Source: Amycolatopsis antarctica (GTDB lineage Bacteria; Actinomycetota; Actinomycetes; Mycobacteriales; Pseudonocardiaceae). From it: 64,000 nt of DNA. The stretch spans positions 659,704 to 723,703 of the forward strand of contig NZ_NKYE01000001.1 in assembly GCF_002262875.1 (NCBI RefSeq), read 5' to 3'. A program made the translations under genes and the position numbers. Position 1 is the first letter of the stretch, and the number at the start of each line of letters is the position of its first letter. The notes under the pieces were generated by a model. The model saw nothing but the letters and a program-made list of their open reading frames with translations. It was not told the origin of the DNA and did not search any database. This document shows, piece by piece, positions 16,530 to 25,461 of the stretch.

Positions 16530-17575
16530 CCGCACCGTTCCAGCTCGACGCGCTGCCGACCCTTTCACGGTCCACTGTGGACCGTGAGGAGACGCTGCGA
16601 ACCGAACCGGACCGGCTGGCACGCCGCTGGCCGGACGCCCGCGTGGTCGAACTGGACCGCTCCGGGCGGACGCCCGTGCGTGCAGCGGGCACCTCCGGTC
16701 TCCGGCCCGGCGGGTCGGCGCTGGCCACCCGCAAGGCGCTCGACTACGGCGACACGATCCCGGACGAGGCGATGTTCCTCGGGCAGTGGAGCGACACCGA
16801 CTACTGGACGATGCCGGGCGATCCCGCCGAGGACGTCGAACGCGGCGCCGCCCGGATCGCCGGTAGCTGGGGCGTGCTGGAGGAGGTACCGGAGGTCGGC
16901 GGTGAGCTGTGGGTCGACCTGCGCGGCTTCGGCGACCTGCTCGACGACACCTCCGCCGGACTGTTCACCACCGCGCAGGCACTGGCGAACTGGCACCGCC
17001 GCGCGAGGTTCTGCGCGGTCTGCGGCGGGCACACGGCGCGCCGCCAGTTCGGCTGGGCCTCGCACTGCGAGCAGTGCGGACGCGAGGAGTACCCGCGCAC
17101 CGACCCGGCCGTGATCTGCCTGGTGCACGACGAGGCCGGGGTGAACGGCGAGCACGTTCTCCTTGCGCGGCAACCGATCTGGCCCGTCGGCCGGTACTCG
17201 GTGCTGGCCGGTTTCGTCGAGGCCGGCGAATCGCTGGAGGGCTGCGTCGAGCGGGAGATCCGCGAGGAGGTCGGCGCCGAGGTGCGCGACATCCGCTACC
17301 TGGGCAGCCAGCCGTGGCCGTTCCCGCGCTCGATCATGCTCGGCTTCACCGCCCGCGCCGACCGCTGCGCCCCGCTCACGCCCGCCGACGACGAGATCGA
17401 GGAGGCGTTCTGGGTGTCCCGCGCGGAGGTCCGCGCAGCCTTCGCGAACAGCAGGCTCCGTGAGCCCGGCGCCGTGCCGACCCCCATCGCCGGTGGTGCG
17501 GCCGGACTGGTGCTGCCCGGCAACTCCTCGATCGCGCGCGTCATGCTCGACGCCTGGGCCCGCGCCGAGCCGTGA
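16526..17575 (+). CDS. nudC: NAD(+) diphosphatase / NAD-cap decapping Nudix hydrolase NudC
   Basis: 349 residues. A zinc ribbon CAVCGG...HCEQCG (about residues 163-186) precedes the Nudix box beginning GFVEAGESLEG (about residue 228) with REIREEVGAE. The NudC-specific motif SQPWPFPRS follows at about residue 264. The enzyme cleaves NAD(H) to NMN(H) and AMP and removes NAD caps from RNA. It is last in the operon with the M16 pair. Its neighbour relation to the K+ channel and Adn gene matches Rv3199c-Rv3201c, interrupted here by about 12 kb. Confidence 0.95.
   Translation: MTAPFQLDALPTLSRSTVDREETLRTEPDRLARRWPDARVVELDRSGRTPVRAAGTSGLRPGGSALATRKALDYGDTIPDEAMFLGQWSDTDYWTMPGDPAEDVERGAARIAGSWGVLEEVPEVGGELWVDLRGFGDLLDDTSAGLFTTAQALANWHRRARFCAVCGGHTARRQFGWASHCEQCGREEYPRTDPAVICLVHDEAGVNGEHVLLARQPIWPVGRYSVLAGFVEAGESLEGCVEREIREEVGAEVRDIRYLGSQPWPFPRSIMLGFTARADRCAPLTPADDEIEEAFWVSRAEVRAAFANSRLREPGAVPTPIAGGAAGLVLPGNSSIARVMLDAWARAEP
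16570..16582. repeat. 13-bp palindrome GTCCACWGTGGAC in nudC
   Basis: GTCCACTGTGGAC, read as Ser-Thr-Val-Asp near the NudC N-terminus. Confidence 0.8.
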
Positions 17576-17588
17576 TCCGGTGCCACGC

Positions 17589-18848
17589 TCAGCAGGCGGG
17601 CGGGGCCGCGGCGACGCGCAGATAGGCGCCGGACACGTACTTGCCGGACTCCAGCAGGTACCAGGCGTCGGTGGTGCCCTCGGTGCCGGACACCGACTGC
17701 CCGGTGGCCCGGCAGCCGAGCCGCACCTGCGCGGTGCTCGCGGCGAACCCCGCCTCGGCGGTGGCGGTGGACGGACCGGTGCGGACCTTCAGCGGAATAC
17801 CGGAGGTGGTCACCGTGCCGACCGGGCCGCCACCGGTCCACTCGTAGGTCACCTGGACCCAGGCGTTGCCGGTGAGCTTCAGGCCGTCCCAGAAGGTGCC
17901 GTCGGCGAGGTCGATCCCGGCCGGATTCGCGACCCTGCGGCCGAAACCGTCCTTGCCGCCGTTGTGACCGTCGGAGTAGGCGGCCTGTGCCTGTGGCAGG
18001 CCCAGCGGCAGGTCCTGCCAGGTCTGCCGGGGTTGGTTCCAGTGGTCGTCCTTGGTGTTCCACGGGCCGACGTCCCACACCGGTGCCCACTCGCAGCGGG
18101 CGAGGTTCTCGGTGCACACCCGCACCGTGTAGTTGCCGGTTCCCTTGCCCGCCAAGCCTTTCCGGGACGGAAGCGCGACGAAGTGGTCGCGCGGCACGAT
18201 CACGTGGCCGTTCGCGGTGGTACCGCCGACCAGACCCTCCCTGGTGGCGAACAGCCGGTAGGTGGCGGCCCTGCTCTCCCGTGCCGCGGTGGCGGCCACG
18301 GCCGGGCCCGCGGCGAACCGCGCCCCGCGCACCCGTGGGCTCTCGGCTCCTTCGGGGGCGATCAGCACCAGCCGTGCCTGCACGGTGGCCGAGGGCTCGG
18401 GCAGCGTCGCCGGGGCGTCCGGCGGGATCTCCGTCCACTCCGACCAGGTTCCGTCCGCCCGGAGGGTCCGTACGTCGGCGGCCGCCCGTGCACCGGCCGG
18501 GATGTCGGCGTCGAGTTCGGCGCCGACACTGCCGACCGGGGCGGCCAGCGTCTCGGCGGGCAGGTCCTGGATTCCGGTCCGCTCACCGGTGCGGGCGCTC
18601 GCCGAGGGTGGCCCGCCGGCCAACCGGGTGCCCCCGGCATCGGTGACGGTGTTGCCTCCCGGCGGCGCGCCCGCGGCGGTGGCCGACCACACCAGCGGAG
18701 CGGGACCGGATCGGCCGGCGGGCGCGGCGGCGGAACCGGATGCCGTGCACACGCCGAGGCCGAGCGCGGCGCTCGCGAGCACGGCGGCCGTCCGACGGGC
18801 GGATCCGCGGAATCTCGGCATGGTCGGGGAAACGCGGGCAGGAGGCAT
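17589..18848 (-). CDS. Secreted hypothetical protein
   Basis: 419 residues from ATG (MPPARVSPTMPRFRGSARR) with GAGGGAG upstream. A Tat/Sec-like signal peptide has an RR pair and the hydrophobic run TAAVLASAALGLGVC. The central domain contains WSEWTEIP, and the C-terminal region around LKVRTGPSTATAEAG and GCRATGQSVSG looks like a bacterial SH3-type fold, as in wall-binding or peptidoglycan-associated proteins. Catalytic residues are not recognised. It is convergent with nudC and about 13 bp from it. Confidence 0.65.
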   Translation of the reverse strand: MPPARVSPTMPRFRGSARRTAAVLASAALGLGVCTASGSAAAPAGRSGPAPLVWSATAAGAPPGGNTVTDAGGTRLAGGPPSASARTGERTGIQDLPAETLAAPVGSVGAELDADIPAGARAAADVRTLRADGTWSEWTEIPPDAPATLPEPSATVQARLVLIAPEGAESPRVRGARFAAGPAVAATAARESRAATYRLFATREGLVGGTTANGHVIVPRDHFVALPSRKGLAGKGTGNYTVRVCTENLARCEWAPVWDVGPWNTKDDHWNQPRQTWQDLPLGLPQAQAAYSDGHNGGKDGFGRRVANPAGIDLADGTFWDGLKLTGNAWVQVTYEWTGGGPVGTVTTSGIPLKVRTGPSTATAEAGFAASTAQVRLGCRATGQSVSGTEGTTDAWYLLESGKYVSGAYLRVAAAPPAC

Positions 18849-19079
18849 CGACGGTTCTCCCTCTGACGGGGATCGCGGCGCGACCGCTGACGGCCGCGGC
18901 AGGGGACCGCGATCTCCCACTGACGGAAACCTCCTGCCGGATCGGCCGGATGTCAACGAATCCCGGAGCTGAAGCGCCCGAACCGGTGACTCCGCGGACC
19001 CGAAACGACCGGACCGGGCGGGACGACACGACGCCGCAGCCGCGCGAGCGACAGGCTCCGGCTGCCCGATGGGGCACGG

Positions 19080-20477
19080 TCAGGACAGCAGCGCGCCGAG
19101 CGGCAGGATCAACGCGATCGCCACCACCGAGATCACCGTCTCCATCAGCGACCAGCTCTTGATCGTCTGCCCGACGGTCAGCCCGAAGTACTCCTTCACC
19201 AGCCAGAAACCGGCATCGTTGACGTGCGAGAAGAACAGCGACCCCGCACCGATGGCCAGCACCAGCAGCGCACCCTGCGTCGGGTCGAGCGTGGCGGCGA
19301 GCGGGGCCACGATCCCGGCCGCGGAGACGGTGGCGACCGTCGCCGAGCCGGTGGCCAGCCGGATCGCCACCGCGACCAGCCAGCCCAGCAGCAGTGGCGA
19401 GAAGTTCGCCCCCGTCGCCAGGCGGGTGATCACGTCACCGACCCCGGCCTCCACCAGCGTCTCCTTGAAGCCGCCACCCGCGCCGACGATCAGCAGGATC
19501 CCGGCGATCGGCGGCAGCGACTCCGAGAGGGTGCCGGAGAGCTTGTCGCGGGTGAACCCGGCGGCCCGGCCGAGGGTGAACATGCCGAGCAGTACCGCGG
19601 CGAGCAGGGCGACCAGCGGAGCACCGAGGAAGTCGAGCACGCGCCGGGTGGCGTCGTCCTCCGCCAGCAGGATGTCGGCCAGCGCCTTGCCCATCATCAG
19701 CACCACGGGCAGCAGCACGGTGGAGATCGTCGCGAGGAAACTGGGCCTGCGCGCGTCCGCCGCGCCGGAGTCCTCGGCGTCGCCGGTCCCGGCGGACTCG
19801 GGGACCAGGTGCGCGGGCGGGACGGCGTCCGGGACCAGCCGGGTCGCCACCCTGGCGAACAGCGGCCCGGCGATGATCACCGTCGGGATCGCCACCAGTA
19901 CCCCGAGCGCCAGCGTGATGCCGACGTTGGCGTTCAGCGCCCCGGCCGCGGCGAGCGGGCCGGGATGCGGCGGGACGAGGCCGTGCAGCACGGAAAGGCC
20001 TGCCAGCGCCGGAATCCCCAGCATCATCAGCGGCTGACCGCTGCGCCGGGAGACCAGCAGCACCACCGGGATCAGCATGACCAGGCCGATCTCGAAGAAC
20101 ATCGGCAGACCGATCAGCGCGGCCACCAGCGCCATCGCCCAGGGCAGCGTGCGGCGTCCCGAGCGGGACAGGATGGTGTCCACGATCTGTTCCGCGCCAC
20201 CGGAATCGGCGAGCAGCTTGCCCAGCATCGCGCCGAGCGCGATGAGCACGCCGACCGAGGCGACCGTCGAGCCGACCCCCTTGGTGAAGGTCTCGATCAG
20301 CGTGTCCACCGGCATGCCCGCGACCAGGCCGAGCACGCCGGAGCTGAGGATCAGGGCCAGGAACGGGTGCAGCTTGAACTTGGTGATCAGCACGACGATC
20401 AACGCGATCGCCAGCAGGGTCGCGCCGATCAGCCGGGTGTCGGTGCCGCTCCAGGTGGCGGCGAGCGTCGTCGTCAT
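19080..20477 (-). CDS. gntP: GntP family gluconate:H+ symporter
   Basis: 465 residues with about 12-14 hydrophobic helices and GntP-family stretches near FKLHPFLALILSS and GLPMFFEIGLVMLIP. It imports gluconate (or a related sugar acid) for phosphorylation by the kinase encoded just upstream, with which it overlaps by 4 bp (ATGA). Both are controlled from the operator region upstream of gntK, where a divergent GntR regulator begins. Confidence 0.92.
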   Translation of the reverse strand: MTTTLAATWSGTDTRLIGATLLAIALIVVLITKFKLHPFLALILSSGVLGLVAGMPVDTLIETFTKGVGSTVASVGVLIALGAMLGKLLADSGGAEQIVDTILSRSGRRTLPWAMALVAALIGLPMFFEIGLVMLIPVVLLVSRRSGQPLMMLGIPALAGLSVLHGLVPPHPGPLAAAGALNANVGITLALGVLVAIPTVIIAGPLFARVATRLVPDAVPPAHLVPESAGTGDAEDSGAADARRPSFLATISTVLLPVVLMMGKALADILLAEDDATRRVLDFLGAPLVALLAAVLLGMFTLGRAAGFTRDKLSGTLSESLPPIAGILLIVGAGGGFKETLVEAGVGDVITRLATGANFSPLLLGWLVAVAIRLATGSATVATVSAAGIVAPLAATLDPTQGALLVLAIGAGSLFFSHVNDAGFWLVKEYFGLTVGQTIKSWSLMETVISVVAIALILPLGALLS

Positions 20478-20983
20478 GACCGGTCCTCCGGGGCCCGCGC
20501 CGGGACGCCGAGTGCCGCCAGTGCCTGGCCGACGAGCACGTCCGGCGGGTCCGCGATGTCGACGGTGAGTCCCTGCTCGTCGTCGTCCAGCGGTTCGAGG
20601 TCGGCGAGCTGCGAGTCGAGCAGGGAGACGGGCATGAAGTGCCCGGAACGGGAGCCCATCCGGCTCGCCAGTAGTGACCGGTCGCCGTGCAGGTGCAGGA
20701 ACAGGACGTCACCGCCGGAGCGCAGGATGTCGCGGTACCCGCGTTTCAGCGCCGAGGAGGAGACGACGCCGCCCGGCCGCTCGCCGATCCATTCGGCGAT
20801 CGACCGCAGCCAGGGCAGCCGGTCCTCGTCGGTCAACGGCGTGCCCGCCGTCATCTTGTCGATGTTCTCCTTGGGGTGAAAGGAATCCGACTCGGCGTAC
20901 TCGACGCCGAGCGCCTCCGCCAGCGCGGTGCCGACCGTGGTCTTGCCCGACCCCGACACCCCCATGACGACGATGACTGGCAT
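20474..20983 (-). CDS. gntK: Gluconokinase
   Basis: 169 residues, the usual length. P-loop GVSGSGKTT at residues 8-16, then DSFHPKENIDKM and GTPLTDEDRLPWL, which bind gluconate and ATP. It makes 6-phosphogluconate for the pentose phosphate pathway. GGAGG lies 5 nt before the ATG. First gene of the gntK-gntP operon. Confidence 0.95.
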   Translation of the reverse strand: MPVIVVMGVSGSGKTTVGTALAEALGVEYAESDSFHPKENIDKMTAGTPLTDEDRLPWLRSIAEWIGERPGGVVSSSALKRGYRDILRSGGDVLFLHLHGDRSLLASRMGSRSGHFMPVSLLDSQLADLEPLDDDEQGLTVDIADPPDVLVGQALAALGVPARAPEDRS

Positions 20984-21045
20984 GCCTACCTCCGCGCTGA
21001 CCGCGACGCCGGTGTGAACGTCTGGCCCGAGAGTTAACCTAAAAG

Positions 21046-21074
21046 ATACTACGTAAACAAGGGATACGTAGTAT
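21046..21074. promoter_or_regulatory. Operator of gluconate genes (GntR site)
   Basis: ATACTACGT (21046-21054) and ACGTAGTAT (21066-21074) are perfect inverted repeats with 11 bp between, in an AT-rich island between divergent gntK and the regulator gene. Each half also contains its own TACGTA core, so two dimers could bind. Assignment follows from symmetry and position. Confidence 0.75.
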
Positions 21075-21132
21075 TTATTCGACGGTAGTGGTCCGTGGCG
21101 CTCCCGGCGCCGACGGTACGAAGGGGGTCGCC

Positions 21133-21852
21133 GTGGCCGAGGGCGTACACGCGCGGATGCTCGCCCGCCTGGGCACGTCCATCGTCGAGGGCACGCTGCC
21201 GCCGGGCTCGGTGCTGCGCCTCGAGGAACTGCAGGAACGCTTCGGCGCGTCCCGCACCGTTGCCCGTGAGGTGGTCCGGGCGCTGGAGACGATGGGCCTG
21301 ACCGAGAGCAGGCGCCGGGTCGGCGTCACCGTGCGCGCCCCCGGCCACTGGAACCACTACGACCCCCGGCTGATCCGCTGGCAGCTCGACGGCCGCACCC
21401 GCACCGAGGCGCTGCGCGTGCTCACCGAACTGCGCCGCGCGGTCGAGCCCACCGCCGCCGGGCTCGCCGCCCACCGCGCCACCGCCGCCCAGCGCACCCG
21501 GCTGCGCGAACTCGGTACCCTGCTGGCCACCACCGCGAAGGCCCGCGACCTGGACACCTTTCTCCGCCACGACGTCGCCTTCCACCACCTGCTGCTCACC
21601 GCGTCCGGGAACCCGATGTTCGGCCAGCTCTCCGAGGTCGTCCGCGAGGTGCTCGCCGGACGCACCGGTCACGGCCTGATGCCCCCCGAACCGGAACCCG
21701 AGGCCGTCGCGCTGCACCTGGAGGTGGCCGAGGCCGTGCACGCCGGGGACGCGCCACGCGCCGAACGGGCCATGCGCGACATCGTCGTGCAGGCAGGCAC
21801 CGAGATGAACGTCCTGCTCGACTCCGCCCCGGGGGCGCCCGGCGGGAACTGA
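21133..21852 (+). CDS. GntR family (FadR subfamily) regulator of gluconate genes
   Basis: 239 residues from the GTG at 21133, which has AAGGGGG about 5 nt upstream; an in-frame GTG at 21088 would add 15 residues and run back close to the operator. The winged helix spans about residues 8-72 (GTLPPGSVLRLEELQERFG, SRTVAREVVRALETMGL). The helical FCD effector domain has the FLRHDVAFHHLLLTASGN metal-binding segment. It probably represses gntK-gntP and itself in the absence of gluconate or 6-phosphogluconate. Confidence 0.9.
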   Translation: MAEGVHARMLARLGTSIVEGTLPPGSVLRLEELQERFGASRTVAREVVRALETMGLTESRRRVGVTVRAPGHWNHYDPRLIRWQLDGRTRTEALRVLTELRRAVEPTAAGLAAHRATAAQRTRLRELGTLLATTAKARDLDTFLRHDVAFHHLLLTASGNPMFGQLSEVVREVLAGRTGHGLMPPEPEPEAVALHLEVAEAVHAGDAPRAERAMRDIVVQAGTEMNVLLDSAPGAPGGN

Positions 21853-21919
21853 CGGCGTTCGATACCGTCGCCCTACCAGGCGGGCGCGGGCCGGCCGCAC
21901 AGGCGCAGGGGAGCCAGGG

Positions 21920-22864
21920 GTGGGCGCGGGGCGCGCGATCGGACTGTTGTTGGGGGTTGCCGCGGACGGCGCCCTCGGTCACCCGAAGCGGGGACGGCCG
22001 GTGTACCGGTTCGTCCAGGCCGCACGGGTGCTAGAGAACCGCGTCTACTCCCCGCATCCACTGGCCGGGGCCGTGCACACCGCGGCGCTCGCGGGCGGGG
22101 TCGTGCTGCTCGGCGTCGCGGCCGAACGGTTCGGCAGGCGCGGTCCCGTGCTACAGGCCGCCACCACCGCGTTCGCCACCTGGGCCGTACTCGGCGGGGC
22201 GGGCCTCGCCGTCGAGGGCACCGGCCTGGCCAGGAACCTGGAGACCGGCGACCTCGACTCGGCCCGGCGGGCACTCGGCACGCTGGACCCGCGCTGCACC
22301 GGCGACCTCACCGCGATCGCCATCTCCCGCGCCTCGGTCGAGACGCTCGCCGAGAACACCTCCGACGTCGTCGTCTCCCCACTCGTCTGGGGCGCGGTAG
22401 CGGGCGTGCCGGGGCTGTTCGGCTCGCGGGCGCTGTCGCTGCTGCGCGGCATGCTCGCCAAGCAGTCCGCCGGGCACCGCCGGTTCGGCTGGGTCGCGCT
22501 GCGCCTGGACGAAGCCGTGCACCTGCTGCCCACCCGCGTCGCGGCGGCGCTGACCGTGGCCGGCGCGCCCGTCGTCGGCGGGGACGCGGGCGCGGCCTGG
22601 CGTACCTGGCGCCGGGACACCGCCGTGCACCCCAGCCCCAACGCCGGTCGCGTCGAGGCGGCGTTCGCGGGTGCGCTGGAGATCCGGCTCGGCGGGCGGA
22701 CCGTCTACCCGCACGGCGTCGAGGAGATCCCGGTGCTCGGCGACGGCCGCAACCCCGACGCCGGTCACGTCACCCGTGCCGTGGAACTCTCCCGCGTGGT
22801 CGGCTGGCTGGCCGGCGTCACCGCGGCGGTGCTGGCCGTGCTCGCGGGCCGCCGCGGCCGCTGA
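21920..22864 (+). CDS. cobD: Adenosylcobinamide-phosphate synthase CobD/CbiB
   Basis: 314 residues from GTG with AGGGGAGCCAGGG upstream. An integral membrane enzyme attaching the aminopropanol arm in cobalamin synthesis. Family motifs are ETLAENTSDVVVSPLVWG, HRRFGWVALRLDEAVHLLP and HPSPNAGRVEAAFAGALEIR. The stretch after the second motif reads RALSLLRGMLAKQSAGHRRF, where family members usually carry an N-T-L-D-x-M-like segment, so it is locally divergent. It sits beside SURF1 and a tyrosine phosphatase as in Rv2236c-Rv2234. Confidence 0.9.
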   Translation: MGAGRAIGLLLGVAADGALGHPKRGRPVYRFVQAARVLENRVYSPHPLAGAVHTAALAGGVVLLGVAAERFGRRGPVLQAATTAFATWAVLGGAGLAVEGTGLARNLETGDLDSARRALGTLDPRCTGDLTAIAISRASVETLAENTSDVVVSPLVWGAVAGVPGLFGSRALSLLRGMLAKQSAGHRRFGWVALRLDEAVHLLPTRVAAALTVAGAPVVGGDAGAAWRTWRRDTAVHPSPNAGRVEAAFAGALEIRLGGRTVYPHGVEEIPVLGDGRNPDAGHVTRAVELSRVVGWLAGVTAAVLAVLAGRRGR

Positions 22865-22879
22865 GGTCCCCGGAAACGG

Positions 22880-23731
22880 TCAGGCGACCGGGTGGGTGGG
22901 TTCGGCCGCCCGCGCGTCGGCGCGCTCGTCCTCGGCCACCATCTCCGCCACGGACTTGCGACGGCCCGGCTTCGGCGTCTCGGTGGCCAGCGTTCCGCCG
23001 GGCTTGAGCTCCCGCACGGTGAAGTACAGCCACGCCAGGACGCTCATCGCGCCGAACGCCATCCACTGCAGGGCGTAGGAGAAGAACGGTCCCGCCTCCA
23101 GCTTCGGCAGCGGCAGCGCCGCCAGAACGCCGGGCTGACCCTCGTCGAGCTGGAAGTAGCCGGGACGCAGGTCGTTGCCGGTCGAGCGGGCCACCACCTG
23201 GGAATCCACCGAGTACGAGTGCAGCCTGCCGTCGGTCGACCCGTCGGCGAAGGCATCCCGGCCCCTCGAGTCCTTCTCGTCCACCCGCACGCGGGCCACG
23301 ACCTGCGTCGGACCGGACGGCGCCGGGGCGTACGCGGGGACCCGGGACCGGTCGTCCGGCTGCACGAAACCGCGATCGATCAGCACGGTCTGGCCGTCGG
23401 TGGTGCGCATCGGGGTGAGGATCTCGAACGCCGCCTCGCCCTGCACGGTCCGCAGCCGGGCGATCACCTCGGCCTCCGGCAGATACGTCCCGGTGATGGC
23501 GACCCGCTGCCACTGGGTGCGCTCGTCCGGGGCCACCGCGGGCGCGAGCACCTCGGCCAGCGGCCGCGGCTCACCGGTGAACGAGGCCTGCAGCGCGGCG
23601 TTCTGCGTCTGCCGCTCCTCGTCCCGGCTGAACTGCCAGGGGGCGAGCAGCGTGAAGCACGCGATGGCGAACGTGAACACCACCAGCGTCAACGCCAGCC
23701 AGCCTGGCCTCAGCAGGAACCTCCACCGCAC
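22880..23731 (-). CDS. SURF1 family cytochrome oxidase assembly protein
   Basis: 283 residues with a helix near each end of the conserved region (about residues 10-32 and 222-245) and an extracytoplasmic domain between. SURF1 marks are APWQFSRDEER, VLIDRGFVQ and GPFFSYALQWMAFG. SURF1 helps insert heme into subunit I of aa3-type oxidase. A charged cytoplasmic tail follows. Convergent with cobD, as in the Rv2236c-Rv2235 arrangement. Confidence 0.92.
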   Translation of the reverse strand: MRWRFLLRPGWLALTLVVFTFAIACFTLLAPWQFSRDEERQTQNAALQASFTGEPRPLAEVLAPAVAPDERTQWQRVAITGTYLPEAEVIARLRTVQGEAAFEILTPMRTTDGQTVLIDRGFVQPDDRSRVPAYAPAPSGPTQVVARVRVDEKDSRGRDAFADGSTDGRLHSYSVDSQVVARSTGNDLRPGYFQLDEGQPGVLAALPLPKLEAGPFFSYALQWMAFGAMSVLAWLYFTVRELKPGGTLATETPKPGRRKSVAEMVAEDERADARAAEPTHPVA

Positions 23732-23761
23732 CCCTCAACGGTAAGCGGTGCCCGGGTGTGC

Positions 23762-24676
23762 TCAGCGCACGGCCCCGCGTGCGGCGGCCAGCGCCCGCTC
23801 CGGGTAGCTCCCGCCGAATAGCACGGTGTGCACCAGCAGCGGGTAGAGCTGATGCAGGCCGGCGCGCTCCCGCCAGCCGTCCGCCAGCGGTGAACCGGCG
23901 TCGGCGGCCGCGCCCGCGTAGGCGTCGAGCACCACGTCCAGCAGCGGCAGGCCGAACAGCCGCAGCATCGCCAGGTCCGCCTCCCGGTGCCCGCCGTGCG
24001 CGGCCGGGTCGATCAGCCAGACGCGCTCGCCCGCACCCCACAGCACGTTGCCGTTCCAGGCGTCGCCGTGCAGCCGGGCGGGCGGCTCGTCCGCGCCGGC
24101 CGCGTCCGGCAGCCGTTCGCACAGCCGGTCGAACTCGGCGGCCTGCCCACCGTCGAACAGGCCCATGCCGACGGCCGTGCGCACGTACGGGCGCACCCGC
24201 CGGGCGGCGTAGAACGAGGGCCAGTCGCCGTGCGGCTCGTTGCGCATCGGGGCCAGGCCGATCCACGCCCCGGCGGGCCCGCCCGGCGGCGGGCAGCCGA
24301 ACGCCGGTGCGCCCCGCAGGTGCAGGGCAGCGAGTCCGCGGCCGAACGCCTCCGCGGCGGGGATTCCGGGCGACCCTGGGCGCACCAGATCGGTGACCAG
24401 CCAGTCCTCGTCATACCCGTGCACCAGGGGAACGGCCACGTCACCGGGGGCGCCCAGCCAGCGCAGTCCGGTCGCCTCCGCCGGGGCGGCACCGGGACCG
24501 GCTCCCCGCTTGGCCACCACCTCCCTGCCGTCGCCGAGGGTGAACGCCACGGCCGTGCCGCCCAGCGGGGACACGGCGGTGACCCGTTCGCCGGTGTGCC
24601 GTTCGACGGCCGCCTGCCCGTTCACCGGACTCGCTCCGGACGCGGCCCCCGGTCCGGCCGGGTACGGATGAACCAC
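23762..24676 (-). CDS. Fructosamine kinase family protein
   Basis: 304 residues from GTG with GGGAGG upstream. The kinase-like fold has RLHGDAWNGNVLW (catalytic loop) and VWLIDPAAHGGHREADLAML (metal-binding DP and following motif), both typical of the fructosamine-3-kinase family. These enzymes phosphorylate sugars linked to protein or small-molecule amines, leading to deglycation. Next to the LMW phosphatase, which may act on the resulting phosphorylated products; this pairing is seen in several bacteria. Confidence 0.88.
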   Translation of the reverse strand: MVHPYPAGPGAASGASPVNGQAAVERHTGERVTAVSPLGGTAVAFTLGDGREVVAKRGAGPGAAPAEATGLRWLGAPGDVAVPLVHGYDEDWLVTDLVRPGSPGIPAAEAFGRGLAALHLRGAPAFGCPPPGGPAGAWIGLAPMRNEPHGDWPSFYAARRVRPYVRTAVGMGLFDGGQAAEFDRLCERLPDAAGADEPPARLHGDAWNGNVLWGAGERVWLIDPAAHGGHREADLAMLRLFGLPLLDVVLDAYAGAAADAGSPLADGWRERAGLHQLYPLLVHTVLFGGSYPERALAAARGAVR

Positions 24677-24737
24677 ACGTGAGACGCCTCCCTTCGGATC
24701 GGTTCGAGGACGGTGCGCGATCGCGGTGGGCCCGGGG

Positions 24738-25214
24738 TCAGCGCGGTTCGCGGACCCAGTCGAGCAGGCCGGGCACGGACCGTTCGATCATGCCGAGCAC
24801 CTCGGCGAACCCGTCGCCGTCGCCGTAGTAGGGGTCCGGAATCTCGGCGCCGTCGGGGGCCGAGGGGTCGAAGTCGCGCAGCAGCCGCACCCGGGCGGGA
24901 TCGGCGGCCATCCGCCGCAGGTCGCGCAGGTGCCCGCGGTCGGCGGCGAGGAGCAGATCGGCACCGAGGTGATCGTCGCCCACCTGTGCGGCCACGTGCT
25001 CGACCGGATACCCGTGCGCGGTCAGCGATGCCACCGCCCTCGGGTCGGCCGGATCGCCGACGTGCCAGTGCCCCATGCCCGCGCTGGTGATCCGGACGGA
25101 GCCGGCGAGCCCGGCCCGGCGGACGTGCTCGGCGAACACACGCGCCGCCATCGGTGACCGGCAGATGTTGCCGGTGCAGACGAAACAGACGTGCGGCGGT
25201 ACGGAAGCGGTCAC
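24738..25214 (-). CDS. Low-molecular-weight protein tyrosine phosphatase
   Basis: 158 residues from GTG ([20 protein letters not shown]). The P-loop CTGNICR (Cys13 to Arg19) and the general acid in IPDPYYGD are both present. It corresponds to PtpA (Rv2234) by position beside SURF1. It removes phosphate from tyrosine residues or, given the adjacent fructosamine kinase, perhaps from ketoamine phosphates. It precedes the kinase gene on the same strand by 61 bp. Confidence 0.93.
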   Translation of the reverse strand: MTASVPPHVCFVCTGNICRSPMAARVFAEHVRRAGLAGSVRITSAGMGHWHVGDPADPRAVASLTAHGYPVEHVAAQVGDDHLGADLLLAADRGHLRDLRRMAADPARVRLLRDFDPSAPDGAEIPDPYYGDGDGFAEVLGMIERSVPGLLDWVREPR

Positions 25215-25461
25215 CCGGCCAGTGTGCCCGGGCGGACGGCCGTGGCGGCACCGGGAGTGCTCGGATACGCCGGAGGAGACGGGTACATCACCGCGCGACA
25301 TCGCCCAATCGCTTCTGCGGCAAGGACTTCCGGCGCGGCGACTCGCTACCCCGGCCGGACTCTTCGCCTGGCAGGGGGCCGCAGCGCCGCGTCCCGGCCG
25401 CCGGGGGCGGACCGCGGGACGTACGGCGGACCGGCGGTGGCCGCATGGGAGGATCCCCGGC

